This document shows, piece after piece, positions 46,407 through 55,031 of a stretch of DNA of 64,000 nucleotides. Source of the stretch: CAIQPS01 sp963721365 (GTDB lineage Bacteria; Actinomycetota; Thermoleophilia; RBG-16-64-13). Where the stretch lies: assembly GCA_963721365.1 (NCBI GenBank), contig CAVRJE010000028.1, positions 124,001-188,000 of the forward strand. The letters are read 5' to 3'. The notes under the pieces were generated by a model that saw only the letters and a list, made by a program, of their open reading frames with translations, was not told the DNA's origin and ran no database searches. The position numbers and the translations under genes are program-made. Numbering within the stretch: the stretch's first letter is position 1; every line of letters begins with the position of its first letter.

Positions 46407-47933
46407 TGAGTCGGCACAAGGGCATCATGGCTATCGACCAGGGAACGACGAGCTCCCGCGCGATGATCTTCGCCCACGACGGCGCTGTGCTCGGGTCGGC
46501 GCAGGAGGCCCTCGCCCAGTACTACCCCGAACCAGGGTGGGTCGAGCACGACCCGGAGGAGGTCTGGGCGACGCAACTCCGCTGCTGCCGACTGGCGCTT
46601 CGGCAGTCAGGGCTCGAAGCAGCCGACCTCGCGGCGGTCGGTATCGCGAACCAGCGGGAAACCGTTCTGTTGTGGGACTCGGAGACCGGTAGGCCGCTGG
46701 GGAACGCTGTCGTCTGGCAGTGCCGGCGGACGGCGGAGCGGTGCGCCGAGCTCGAGCGAGCCGGCTGGGGGGCCAGGACCACGGCGCTCACCGGGCTGCT
46801 GCCTCGATCCCTATTTCAGCGCCACGAAGCTCGAGTGGTTGCTGGCAAACCGGCCGGGCGTCAAGGAGTTGCTGAGCAGAGGGCGTCTACGGGCCGGAAC
46901 TATCGATAGCTTCCTGGTGTGGCGCCTCACCGGGGGACGGCATCACGTGACCGACTTCAGCAACGCGTCGCGCACCCTGCTGCTCGACCTCCGCCGGTTG
47001 GAGTGGGCGGACGAACTGCTCGAGTTGTTCGACGTGCCTCGCGCCGTCCTCCCCGAGTTGGTCGCTTCGTCGGGCGTAGTCGACGCGGCCGACCCCGCCT
47101 GGCTGGGAGCAGCCGTCCCCATCGCGGGTCTCGTCGGAGATCAGCAGGCGGCGCTCTTCGGCCACGGAGGCCTGGAAGCCGGCGATTCAAAGAACACCTA
47201 CGGCACCGGCTGCTTCCTGCTCGCCAACAGCGGGAGCGTGCCCGCGGCGCCGGAGCACGGCCTGCTGTCGACCGTAGCCTGGGTGCTCGATCCGCCGGGT
47301 CACGACCAAAGTGGGGCGCGCGGGCGGCAGGTCAGATACGCGCTGGAGGGCTCGGTGTTCATGGCCGGCGGGGCGGTCCAGTGGCTACGGGACGGGCTCG
47401 GAATTATCGCCGAAGCGTCGGAGATCGGCCCGCTCGCCGCCCAGGTGGCCGACAGCGGGGATGTGTACTTCGTCCCGGCGCTGACCGGTCTTGGCGCTCC
47501 CTACTGGGATCCGGGAGCCCGCGGCCTCCTTATCGGGCTCACGCGGGGTACCACCCGCCGGCACATTGCCCGGGCCACGGAGGAGGCGATCTGTTTTCAG
47601 ACCGCAGCGGTAATCCAAGCGATGGGGAGGACGGCGGGAGTCGCACCCACGGCCCTGCGGGTCGGCGGTGGCGCCGCGGCCGACGATTTCCTGCTCCAGC
47701 TACAGGCCGACCTCACCGGGATCTCGGTCATTCGCCCGCGTATCCGGGAGACCACCGCTCTGGGAGCCGCCGCCCTCGCCGGGCTGGCTGTGGGGTATTG
47801 GTCGGAAGCGGAAGTGGCCGGACTCGCCGGTGTGGACGCCGTCTTCGAACCCAGCATGCCGGCAGAGGAGCGCCTGCGCCGCCGCAGCCGATGGGAGCAA
47901 GCCGTGGAAAGAGCGGCGGGCTGGGCGATCTGA
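46406..47933 (+). CDS. glpK: Glycerol kinase (frameshifted)
   Basis: About 509 residues after repair, the normal length for GlpK. The N-terminus IMAIDQGTTSSRAMIF holds the phosphate-binding loop; VGIANQRETVLLWD and VWQCRRTAERC follow; after the break come GTIDSFLVWRLTGG, GLVGDQQAALFGHG, NTYGTGCFLLAN and VGGGAAADDFLLQLQADL. It phosphorylates glycerol with ATP. The frame break lies at about 46805, where LDPYFSATKLEWLLA is restored. No glpF or glpD is adjacent. Confidence 0.9.
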
Positions 47934-47962
47934 GCCCGGCGGCTCGGCCGCGACAGCCAGGC

Positions 47963-49069
47963 CTAGAGGACGGCCTCCACCATGGCCTTGACGTTCTCGT
48001 ACTTGGCGTCGATGGGCACGTCGCAACCTGAGGAGAGGATGAAGCCCGACGGTCCGATCTCGTTGATCAGACGTTTGCAGTAGGCGGTCACTTCCTCGAG
48101 GAGTGCCGAGAGTGAACATGCCCGGATGCACGTCGCCCATGATGCACATGTGGTCGCCCAGGATCTCCTTGGCCTTGAAGATATCGGTCTTGCCGTCGAG
48201 CGAGAGCACGCACTTGCCCTTGGGGAACTCCTTCAGCCGCTCCAGGTCACGAGTCCAGTTGGCGTCGAAGTGGAGCACCGGGATGGCGCCTTCCTCGACA
48301 GCAGCTTCCACCATGGCCTTGAAATAGGGAAAAACGAAGCGGTTCCACAGGCGCGGGGAGACGAACTCGCTGGCGGAGCGCCAGCCGCCTATCCACAAGC
48401 CCATGAGGCCCAGTCCCCGGATCACCTGCCGCATGTTCTCGATAAGCACCGGCAGGGCCTCGTCCATGGCCGCCTGCACCTGGTCGCCGTGGCGGAACAG
48501 GTCGAGGAGGAACTCCTTCATGGAGCGTCCTCCGCAAAAATACTCATAGGGGATCGTGGCGACGGCTGGGGTGAAGGGCACCACTCCCTTCTCCCGACAG
48601 AGCGCGAGCGCGTCGGGGATGGTCGCCGCGAACGCGGCCATGGCCTCTGGCGTGCCCGGGAGCCGCTCGTTGTAGTACTGCTCGAGCCAGGGAGCGAAGC
48701 CTTCCCTCGACGATGGCATCGTAGTCCTCGAGCTTCATGATCTCGGCCTCGTCCACCTGCCAGAGCTCGTCGTCGGGCAGGTCGCGGCCCGGGGACCTTC
48801 ACCTTGGAGAGCCACTGGATGCTGAGTGTGCAGACATGGTACGCCGGGCTCTGGATGCCGTCGATGTCGCCGAGGCCGGTGTAGGCGTCGACGACGGCCT
48901 TTCTCGAGACCGCCGGGTTGGTGGCGATCTCGGAGATCTTCACCCCCATCGCCCGGCCGGGCCACGCCGGCCCGTTGGGGATGACGGGGATTCGGTCGGG
49001 CGTCTTGAGCGCCACCGCGTCGCGGATGCGCTTCTCGTGGACGGCGTAGAGCTCCTCGGTCGTGGCCAT
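47963..49069 (-). CDS. UroD-fold corrinoid methyltransferase (frameshifted)
   Basis: About 368 residues after repair. It belongs to the uroporphyrinogen-decarboxylase superfamily as found in corrinoid methyltransferases (MtaA/MtbA and bacterial O-demethylase relatives). The barrel shows LKTPDRIPVIPNGPAWPG, PFTPAVATIPYEYFCGG, PVLHFDANWTRDLERLKEF (His at the metal site), CVLSLDGKTDIF and, near the end, GFILSSGCDVPIDAKYENV with the Cys of the zinc site. Three frame breaks lie near 48107, 48705 and 48797. It starts at ATG 49069, immediately after the stop of the corrinoid gene, so the two are coupled. Substrate unknown; could be the methyl-donor or methyl-acceptor enzyme. Confidence 0.75.
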
Positions 49070-49702
49070 CTAGTTCACCCCCAGCACTTTCTTGGCGCAG
49101 ATGACGCCGTCTTGAGCGGTCTTGCAGTACACGTCGGCTCCCACGTAGTCGCAGGTGGCCTGGTCCACGGGGCCGCCGCCGATGAGGACGGTCACCTGAT
49201 CTCGTAGCCCCGCGTCTTTGATGGTGTTGATGGCCTCTTTCATGTCGTCGAAGACGGTGGTGAGAAGACAGGACATACCGACCAGGGTGGCGCCCGTCTC
49301 CTTGATGGCGTCCACGAAGGCCTGGTGCTCCACGTTCACGCCCAGGTCGATGACCTTGATGCCGTTGGAGCTCATGACCGTGGCCACGATGTCTTTGCCG
49401 AAGTCGTGGATGTCGTTCTTGACCGTGCCCAGGACCAGGGTGCCGTAGCTACTCTGAACTGAGCTCTTCAACTCTTCCTGGAGAGGCGCGCCGGCCTTCT
49501 TGAAGATGTCGGCGGCGTAGATGAGCTCGGAGAGGTAGTACTCGCAGGACTCGAATCTCTCGCCTACGATGTTCATCCCCGCCTGGAGTTCCTCCAGGAT
49601 GGAAAGGGCAGACTCGCCCTTGGCCAGCTTGTCCTTGACGAGAAGGATGGCCTTGTCTTCTTCTAGGTCGCCCACTGCCTGGGCGAGGGGGGAAATAGGC
49701 AC
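49070..49702 (-). CDS. Corrinoid (B12-binding) protein
   Basis: A protein of about 210 residues with the two domains of methyltransferase corrinoid proteins: an N-terminal helical cap (AILLVKDKLAKGE, YYLSELIYAADIF) and a Rossmann-type B12 domain with LGTVKNDIHDFGKDIV. His99 is the lower cobalt ligand in DxHxxG. VGMSCLLTTVFDDM and VLIGGGPVDQAT follow. It carries the methyl group for the adjoining methyltransferase. The GTG at 49702 was preferred because GCAGGGAAG precedes it; an upstream GTG at 49735 would add 11 residues. Confidence 0.9.
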   Translation of the reverse strand: MPISPLAQAVGDLEEDKAILLVKDKLAKGESALSILEELQAGMNIVGERFESCEYYLSELIYAADIFKKAGAPLQEELKSSVQSSYGTLVLGTVKNDIHDFGKDIVATVMSSNGIKVIDLGVNVEHQAFVDAIKETGATLVGMSCLLTTVFDDMKEAINTIKDAGLRDQVTVLIGGGPVDQATCDYVGADVYCKTAQDGVICAKKVLGVN

Positions 49703-49897
49703 AGGTCTTCCCTGCCTTTCTGCGCGTGTCGACACCCTATGGATGGGATTCTAGACCACGCCGGGGGCCGGCGCATAATCGCCGCCCAGCCCCTATAATC
49801 GAGCAGGCCGACCCACCGCGCTGCGAGCGGCCTTTCGGCCGCGGCACTCACGTGCGCGGCGACGCGCAGGTGACCCTGAATGGACAAGGGGGCAGAT
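49703..49897. promoter_or_regulatory. Divergent control region of the methyl-transfer locus
   Basis: This 195-base gap separates the minus-strand and plus-strand arms. A perfect TATAAT (49792-49797) faces plus, about 100 bases before the plus-strand start. No clear -35, riboswitch or cobalamin box was recognised. Both arms could be controlled from here. Confidence 0.35.
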
Positions 49898-50953
49898 GTG
49901 CTGTGTGACCAGATGACGTCCCAGGAGCGTTGGGATGCCCTGATAAGCCGCGAGAGCCTTGACCGGGTGCCCTGCCTGCAGTTCATCCTGGGGCATACGG
50001 CCGTGGTGAACGGCAGGTCCATAGCCAAGATCTACGACGACGCGGCCGAAAGCCTGGCCTGCCAGCGCAACGCGATGGCGCTCTACGGCCATGACGGGTT
50101 GATCATGCACGGCTGGGCGAACGCCGGCGGCGCCGAGTTCGGGGGCGACATAGAGTTCCCCTACCGCAAGTACACCGGCGCCCCGATGATGAAGCGGAGC
50201 CCGGTGCAGAACGAGGACGACGCCTGGAATCTCCAGGTGCCGGATGACATCACGACGGTCGGCACCATGCCGGTGGCGCTCGAGTTTTCCCGCCTGCAGT
50301 ACGAGGCCGGCATGCCGGTCACCGTACAGGTGGGCTCCCCCCTCACCTGGGCCGGGTCGGTCTGCGGCGAAGAGCGGCTGATGCTCTGGGTCATCAAGAA
50401 GCCCGAGTTGGTGCATCACGTCCTGCGCGTGATCACCGACTTCATCAAGAAGAAAGCCGACTATTGGATCGACGCATTCGGGGCGGAGCGGCTCATGGCG
50501 TTCGACCTGTGCATCGAGACCAACAAGCTCTATTCGCCCAAGCATTTCGAGACCTTCGCTTTCCCCTATCTGCGAGAGATCCACGATCATCTCACCCGGC
50601 AGGGGACCAGCATCTTCTTGAGCCACATCTGCGGGGAGCAGAACAAGAACTTGCCGCTCTGGTCGCAGCTCAGCTTCGGCAGACGGGGTATGGTCAGCGT
50701 GGGCAAGGAGGTCGCCCTGTCGACGGCGAGCAAGGCCTTCCCCGATTGCGTGATCATGGGAAACGTGGATCCCATCGTCGTGCAGGAAGGCACGCCGGAG
50801 CAGGTGCGCGCCCTCTGCAAGGAGTGCATCGACGAGGGCAAGGACCACCCGGGGGGCTACGCCCTCATGACCGGGTGCGAGGTCCCGCCGCAGGCGCCCC
50901 CGGTGAACGTGGGCCAGATGGTCACGGCCTGCCGTGATTTCGGACGCTACTAG
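49898..50953 (+). CDS. UroD-fold corrinoid methyltransferase
   Basis: A protein of 351 residues and the first plus-strand gene of the locus. UroD-barrel features are LDRVPCLQFILGHTAVV, GGAEFGGDIEFPYRKYTGAP, VQVGSPLTWAGSV and IFLSHICGEQNKNLPLW (His, Cys of the zinc site), followed by VIMGNVDPIVVQEG and YALMTGCEVPPQAPPVN (third ligand Cys). It is about 50 percent similar by eye to the gene at 52048-53106. GTG 49898 gives VLCDQMTSQERW, which aligns with the paralogue's MWCETMTSGERM, and has AAGGGGG upstream; ATG 49880 is possible. Intact. Confidence 0.8.
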   Translation: MLCDQMTSQERWDALISRESLDRVPCLQFILGHTAVVNGRSIAKIYDDAAESLACQRNAMALYGHDGLIMHGWANAGGAEFGGDIEFPYRKYTGAPMMKRSPVQNEDDAWNLQVPDDITTVGTMPVALEFSRLQYEAGMPVTVQVGSPLTWAGSVCGEERLMLWVIKKPELVHHVLRVITDFIKKKADYWIDAFGAERLMAFDLCIETNKLYSPKHFETFAFPYLREIHDHLTRQGTSIFLSHICGEQNKNLPLWSQLSFGRRGMVSVGKEVALSTASKAFPDCVIMGNVDPIVVQEGTPEQVRALCKECIDEGKDHPGGYALMTGCEVPPQAPPVNVGQMVTACRDFGRY

Positions 50954-50971
50954 CTACCAAAGGGAGATGAG

Positions 50972-51622
50972 ATGGCAGACGAAGCCGCGATCTTTAGCCA
51001 ATTGAAGCAGGCCGTCATGGACGGCGACGAGGATACGGCGGTCGCGGCGGCCAATGCAGTGGTGGCAGCGGGCATCGACCCGCAGAAGGCCATCATGGAG
51101 GGCCTGGCGGCCGGCATGGCCGAGATGGGGCGCCTCTACGAAGAGGGCGAGTGCTACGTCCCGGAGCTGATGGTCTCGTCCGAAGCGCTCTATGCCGGTC
51201 TTGACATCCTGCGCCCCCTGGTGGTCGCGTCGGGCAACGCGGACAAGAAGGGCGTGGCGGTCATCGGCGCCGTGCAGGGCGACATCCACGACATCGGCAA
51301 GAACCTGGTGAAGATGATGCTCGAGGTGAACGGCATCGAGGTCCACGACCTGGGCCGCGACGTGGAGATGGAGAAGTTCATCGAGGAGGCGCAGCGGGTC
51401 GATGCCGACCTACTGTGCCTGTCCGCGCTCATGACCACGACCATCATCGCCATCAAGGACTACATGCCGGAGTTCAAGGCCAAGCTGCCCAGGACGAAGA
51501 TCATGATCGGCGGCGCCCCCCTCAACCAGCACCTCGCCGACGAGTGGGGAGCGGACGGCTACGGCGACAACGCGATGGAAGCAGCTCGGGTAGCGACCCG
51601 GCTCCTCGGCGCGGCGTGGTGA
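50972..51622 (+). CDS. Corrinoid (B12-binding) protein
   Basis: A 216-residue methyltransferase corrinoid protein. The cap domain (GLAAGMAEMGRLYEEGECYVP) precedes the B12 domain with IGAVQGDIHDIGKNLVKMML; His106 is the cobalt ligand. LLCLSALMTTTIIAIKDYM and IMIGGAPLNQHLADEWGADG complete it. It differs from the minus-strand corrinoid protein, so the locus may handle two methyl-transfer reactions. It lies 18 bases after the first methyltransferase, preceded by AAAGGGAG. Confidence 0.9.
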   Translation: MADEAAIFSQLKQAVMDGDEDTAVAAANAVVAAGIDPQKAIMEGLAAGMAEMGRLYEEGECYVPELMVSSEALYAGLDILRPLVVASGNADKKGVAVIGAVQGDIHDIGKNLVKMMLEVNGIEVHDLGRDVEMEKFIEEAQRVDADLLCLSALMTTTIIAIKDYMPEFKAKLPRTKIMIGGAPLNQHLADEWGADGYGDNAMEAARVATRLLGAAW

Positions 51623-52041
51623 GCGGACCGGAGCAAGCGGCCGGGTCGGCCGGGGCGCCCTCGGCCGGAGCGCGCGAGCAACCGGCCTCTGCGACGTCGG
51701 GGCCCTCGGCCCTGGTGGTCGTCGACGCCGGCGTCTGCGGACATACCGCCACGGTGAGGGCGGCCAAGACGACCGGCTACAACGTCCGGCTGGAGATCGA
51801 AAGCGACTGTCCCCACGTCCAGAAGATCGCGGCCGAACCGATCGAGGTCGATGCGCTGCGCCAGATAGGCCTCAGAGGAGGGCTGCCTCCGCTCCTCGAG
51901 TCGGCCTACGCGTGCTGCGCGCACGCCGCCTGCCCGGTACCGAGCGCGTTGATCAAGGCGGTCGAAGTGGCTGCGGGCCTTGCCCTGCCGGGCGACGTGA
52001 CCATGACTATCACCAAAGAACGAGCTCAAGAGGAAGGTTGA
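51619..52041 (+). CDS. Cys-rich small protein of the methyl-transfer operon
   Basis: A 140-residue protein overlapping the corrinoid gene stop (GTGA). After an Ala/Gly-rich lead of about 30 residues it has DAGVCGHTATVRAAKT, ESDCPHVQKIAAEP and YACCAHAACPVPSALIKAVEVAAG. The Cys/His residues (CGH, CPH, CCAHAAC) look like a metal or Fe-S site. I associate this pattern with a domain of unknown function (DUF6951-like) seen beside corrinoid methyltransferases, but I cannot confirm the name. It may assist methyl transfer, corrinoid loading or electron delivery. Confidence 0.6.
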   Translation: MSGPEQAAGSAGAPSAGAREQPASATSGPSALVVVDAGVCGHTATVRAAKTTGYNVRLEIESDCPHVQKIAAEPIEVDALRQIGLRGGLPPLLESAYACCAHAACPVPSALIKAVEVAAGLALPGDVTMTITKERAQEEG

Positions 52042-52047
52042 CCTACC

Positions 52048-53106
52048 ATGTGGTGCGAGACGATGACCAGCGGGGAGCGGATGGGCGCCGTCATGAGAGG
52101 CGAGCATCCCGACCGGGTCCCCGTGATCCCCTTCGCGGCCGGCCATACGACCGTCGTCTGCGGGCAGCCGCTGGCTCGGATGTTCGACGACGCGGAGGAG
52201 AGCTTCCGCTGCCAACTCCTCTCCCAGGAGATGTACGGATATGACGGCGGTCCTCTCTACGCCTATGCTTCGGCCGGAGGCTGGGAGTTCGGCGGCGACA
52301 TCGAGTTCCCCCTCAAGAAGTACTCCGGCGCTCCGGTGGTCACCCGCACGCCTATCCAGACCGAGGACGACGCCTACTCCCTTCAGGTCCCCGAGGATGT
52401 GAGCAAGGCCGGCGCCCTGCCCATCGCTCTGGGTATCGCCCGCAAACAGGCTGAGTACGGCATGCCGGTGACCCTGCAGATCGGGGCTCCGTTGACATGG
52501 ACAGGCTCGGTCATCGGCGAAGAGCGCATGATGAACTGGCTGATCAAGAAACCCGAAGCGGTCCACGCCGTGTTGGACAAGGTGACCCAGTTCCTGATCA
52601 AGGTGGCCGAATACTACGCCAAGGAGTTCGGAGCGGAGAAGCTCATGGCCTTCCACGGCGCGGCCACCGAGACCAACAAGCTGATCTCTCCCAAGCAGTT
52701 CGAGACCTTCTCGCTCCCGTACCTGCAGCGGATCAACAGCCGGGCCATCGAGTTGGGTATCGGCAGCTTCTTCATCCACATCTGCGGCGAGCAGAACAAG
52801 AATCTCAAGTTCTGGCAGCAGGTGCCCATGACCAAGCAGACGGTGATCAGCGTAGGCCGCGAGATCGACCTGACGACCGCCATGGAGATGTTCCCCGAGC
52901 AGATCGTGGCCGGGAACGTCGACCCCACCATCATCCAGGAGGGGCGCGCGGAGGACGTGCTCGCGCAGGCGCGGGAGTGTATCGAGAAGGGCAAGTACCA
53001 CAAGGGCGGCTTCATCTTGATGGCCGGGTGCGACGTGCCTCCCCACGCGCCGCCGGTCAACGTGTTCCAGTTGGTCAAGGCCGCCAGGGAGTATGGAAGG
53101 TATTAG
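52048..53106 (+). CDS. UroD-fold corrinoid methyltransferase, paralogue
   Basis: A 352-residue protein paralogous to the gene at 49898-50953. It shows HPDRVPVIPFAAGHTTVV, GGWEFGGDIEFPLKKYSGAP, LQIGAPLTWTGSVIGEERMM, SFFIHICGEQNKNLKFW (zinc-site His and Cys), VAGNVDPTIIQEG and FILMAGCDVPPHAPPVN. It lies 6 bases after the Cys-rich protein gene and is followed by the reactivator. One of the three UroD-type enzymes probably takes the methyl group from the substrate and another passes it to a carrier such as tetrahydrofolate or a thiol. Intact. Confidence 0.85.
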   Translation: MWCETMTSGERMGAVMRGEHPDRVPVIPFAAGHTTVVCGQPLARMFDDAEESFRCQLLSQEMYGYDGGPLYAYASAGGWEFGGDIEFPLKKYSGAPVVTRTPIQTEDDAYSLQVPEDVSKAGALPIALGIARKQAEYGMPVTLQIGAPLTWTGSVIGEERMMNWLIKKPEAVHAVLDKVTQFLIKVAEYYAKEFGAEKLMAFHGAATETNKLISPKQFETFSLPYLQRINSRAIELGIGSFFIHICGEQNKNLKFWQQVPMTKQTVISVGREIDLTTAMEMFPEQIVAGNVDPTIIQEGRAEDVLAQARECIEKGKYHKGGFILMAGCDVPPHAPPVNVFQLVKAAREYGRY

Positions 53107-53107
53107 C

Positions 53108-55030
53108 ATGACCGAGGACTCTGTCGCCGGCGACGGCACCATCACCTTCAGCGTGACCTTCCAGCCCTCGGGCCGGCGCGGCTCCGCCGCGGCCGGCCAG
53201 GACCTCTTGTCGGTGGCACGTGGGCTGGGCGTGGAGATCGAGAGCATCTGTGGCGGCAAAGGGACCTGCAAGAAGTGCCGGGTCCACCTCGAATCCGCGC
53301 CCGAAACGCTCTCCGCACCGACGTCCGTCGAGGAGCAGGCACTGGGAGCGGCGGCGCTGGCGGCCGGCATGCGGCTGGCCTGCCAGGCCCGGGTCGCCGG
53401 GGACGTGCGGGTGTTCATACCCGAGCAAAGCCGCAGGTCGCGCCAGGTGGTCCGCAAGGAGGCGGGAGAACGAACCGTCCCCCTCGACCCGGCGATACGG
53501 GCCTACCGCGTGGCTCTCCAGGCCCCGACTCTGCAGGAAGCCAGGGCCGATGCCGAACGCTTGCTGGCGGGCCTCGAGCAGCAGCACGGGCTGAAAGACC
53601 TCGACTTCGACTTCGGCATCCTTCAGACCCTTCCCGGCGCGTGCCGGAAGGCAGGGTGGGATGTCGTGGCCGTGGTGTGGCAGGGACGGACGATCGTGGA
53701 GGTCCGCGCCGCGGCCGAGAAGCGCTCCCTGCTCGGCCTGGCGGTCGACGTGGGAACCACGACGATCGCGGCGTATCTCACCGATCTGGAGAGCGGCGAG
53801 GTGCTCGCCACCGAGTCCGCCATGAACCCGCAGGTCGCCTTCGGCGACGATCTGATCGCCCGCCTGCACTACGTGGCTCACCATCCCGAAGGGCTGGCCG
53901 AGTTGCAGCGGACGGTGATCGCCGAGATCAACGGCCTGGCCGGAAGAGCTGCGAAACGGGCCGGGGCGGCGCCGAGCGACATCTTCGACGTGGTGATGGT
54001 GGGCAATACCGCCATGCACCACCTGTTCCTTGCCCTCGACACCCGCGCGCTGGGCGTGGCCCCGTTCGCGCCCGCCGTCCAGGGCCCTGTCGACACCCTC
54101 GCCTCCGCCGTAGGGTTGGAGTTCAACCCCGGCTGCCGGTTGCACGTTTTGCCTGTCGAGGCCGGTTTCGTCGGCGCGGACAACGTGGCGGTGATCATCG
54201 CCGAGGAGCCCTACAAGCAGGACAAAGTGCTGCTGATCCTCGATATCGGCACCAACGGCGAGCTGGTGCTGGGCAACCGGGAGCGCATGTTGTCGACTTC
54301 GTGCGCCACCGGCCCTGCCTTCGAAGGCTCCCACATCGAGTTCGGCATGCGGGCCGCGCCGGGGGCTATCGAGCGCATCCGTATCGACCCGGAGACGCTC
54401 GACGTGCGCTTCAAGGTCATCGGCCTCGAGGGCTGGCAGACGAGCTACCGTCCCGAGGAGGTGGGAGCCCGCGGGATCTGCGGATCCGGCATCATCGAAG
54501 CAGCCGCGGAGATGCTCAAGGCCCGGGTGATGCTGCCCAACGGCAACCTCGATCCCCAGCTTTCGCACGAGCGCGTCGTCTACGAGGACGGCAAGCCCCG
54601 CAAGTTCATCATCGCCCGGGCGGAGGAGACCGCCATAGGCCGGCCGATAACCGTCTCGCTGAAGGACATCCGCTCCCTGCAACTGGCAAAAGCCGCCCTC
54701 CGGGCCGGCGAGGAGATCCTCCTGCACAAGTACGGGGTGGACAAGCCCGAAGGCGTGATCATGGCCGGTGCGTTCGGCACCTATATCGACAAGCATCATG
54801 CCCTTGCCATCGGCATGCTGCCGGACTGCGACCCGGAGATCGTGACGTCGGTGGGCAATGCTGCCGGCGACGGAGCGAGATTCGCCCTGCTCAGTCTGGA
54901 GAAGCGCCGGGAAGCGGCGTGGGCGGCGCGGAAGGTCGAGTTCGTCGAACTGGCTACCGACCCCGACTTCCAGAAGGAGTACGTGCAGGCCATGTACTTT
55001 CGGCCCGACCCCGTCATTCCCGAGGACTAA
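53108..55030 (+). CDS. Corrinoid reactivating Fe-S ATPase (RACo/RamA-like, ASKHA)
   Basis: A 640-residue protein. The N-terminal plant-type [2Fe-2S] domain has Cys48, Cys54, Cys57 and Cys92 (ICGGKGTCKKC...ACQARV). A linker domain leads to the ASKHA ATPase (DUF4445): LGLAVDVGTTTIAAYL (phosphate loop 1), AMNPQVAFGDDLIARL, DIFDVVMVGNTAMHHLFL, ILDIGTNGELVLG (loop 2) and GVIMAGAFGTYIDKHHAL. Such proteins reduce corrinoid Co(II) back to Co(I) with ATP. ATG 53108 was chosen after GGAAGG. It lies one base past the methyltransferase stop. Confidence 0.9.
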   Translation: MTEDSVAGDGTITFSVTFQPSGRRGSAAAGQDLLSVARGLGVEIESICGGKGTCKKCRVHLESAPETLSAPTSVEEQALGAAALAAGMRLACQARVAGDVRVFIPEQSRRSRQVVRKEAGERTVPLDPAIRAYRVALQAPTLQEARADAERLLAGLEQQHGLKDLDFDFGILQTLPGACRKAGWDVVAVVWQGRTIVEVRAAAEKRSLLGLAVDVGTTTIAAYLTDLESGEVLATESAMNPQVAFGDDLIARLHYVAHHPEGLAELQRTVIAEINGLAGRAAKRAGAAPSDIFDVVMVGNTAMHHLFLALDTRALGVAPFAPAVQGPVDTLASAVGLEFNPGCRLHVLPVEAGFVGADNVAVIIAEEPYKQDKVLLILDIGTNGELVLGNRERMLSTSCATGPAFEGSHIEFGMRAAPGAIERIRIDPETLDVRFKVIGLEGWQTSYRPEEVGARGICGSGIIEAAAEMLKARVMLPNGNLDPQLSHERVVYEDGKPRKFIIARAEETAIGRPITVSLKDIRSLQLAKAALRAGEEILLHKYGVDKPEGVIMAGAFGTYIDKHHALAIGMLPDCDPEIVTSVGNAAGDGARFALLSLEKRREAAWAARKVEFVELATDPDFQKEYVQAMYFRPDPVIPED

Positions 55031-55031
55031 C

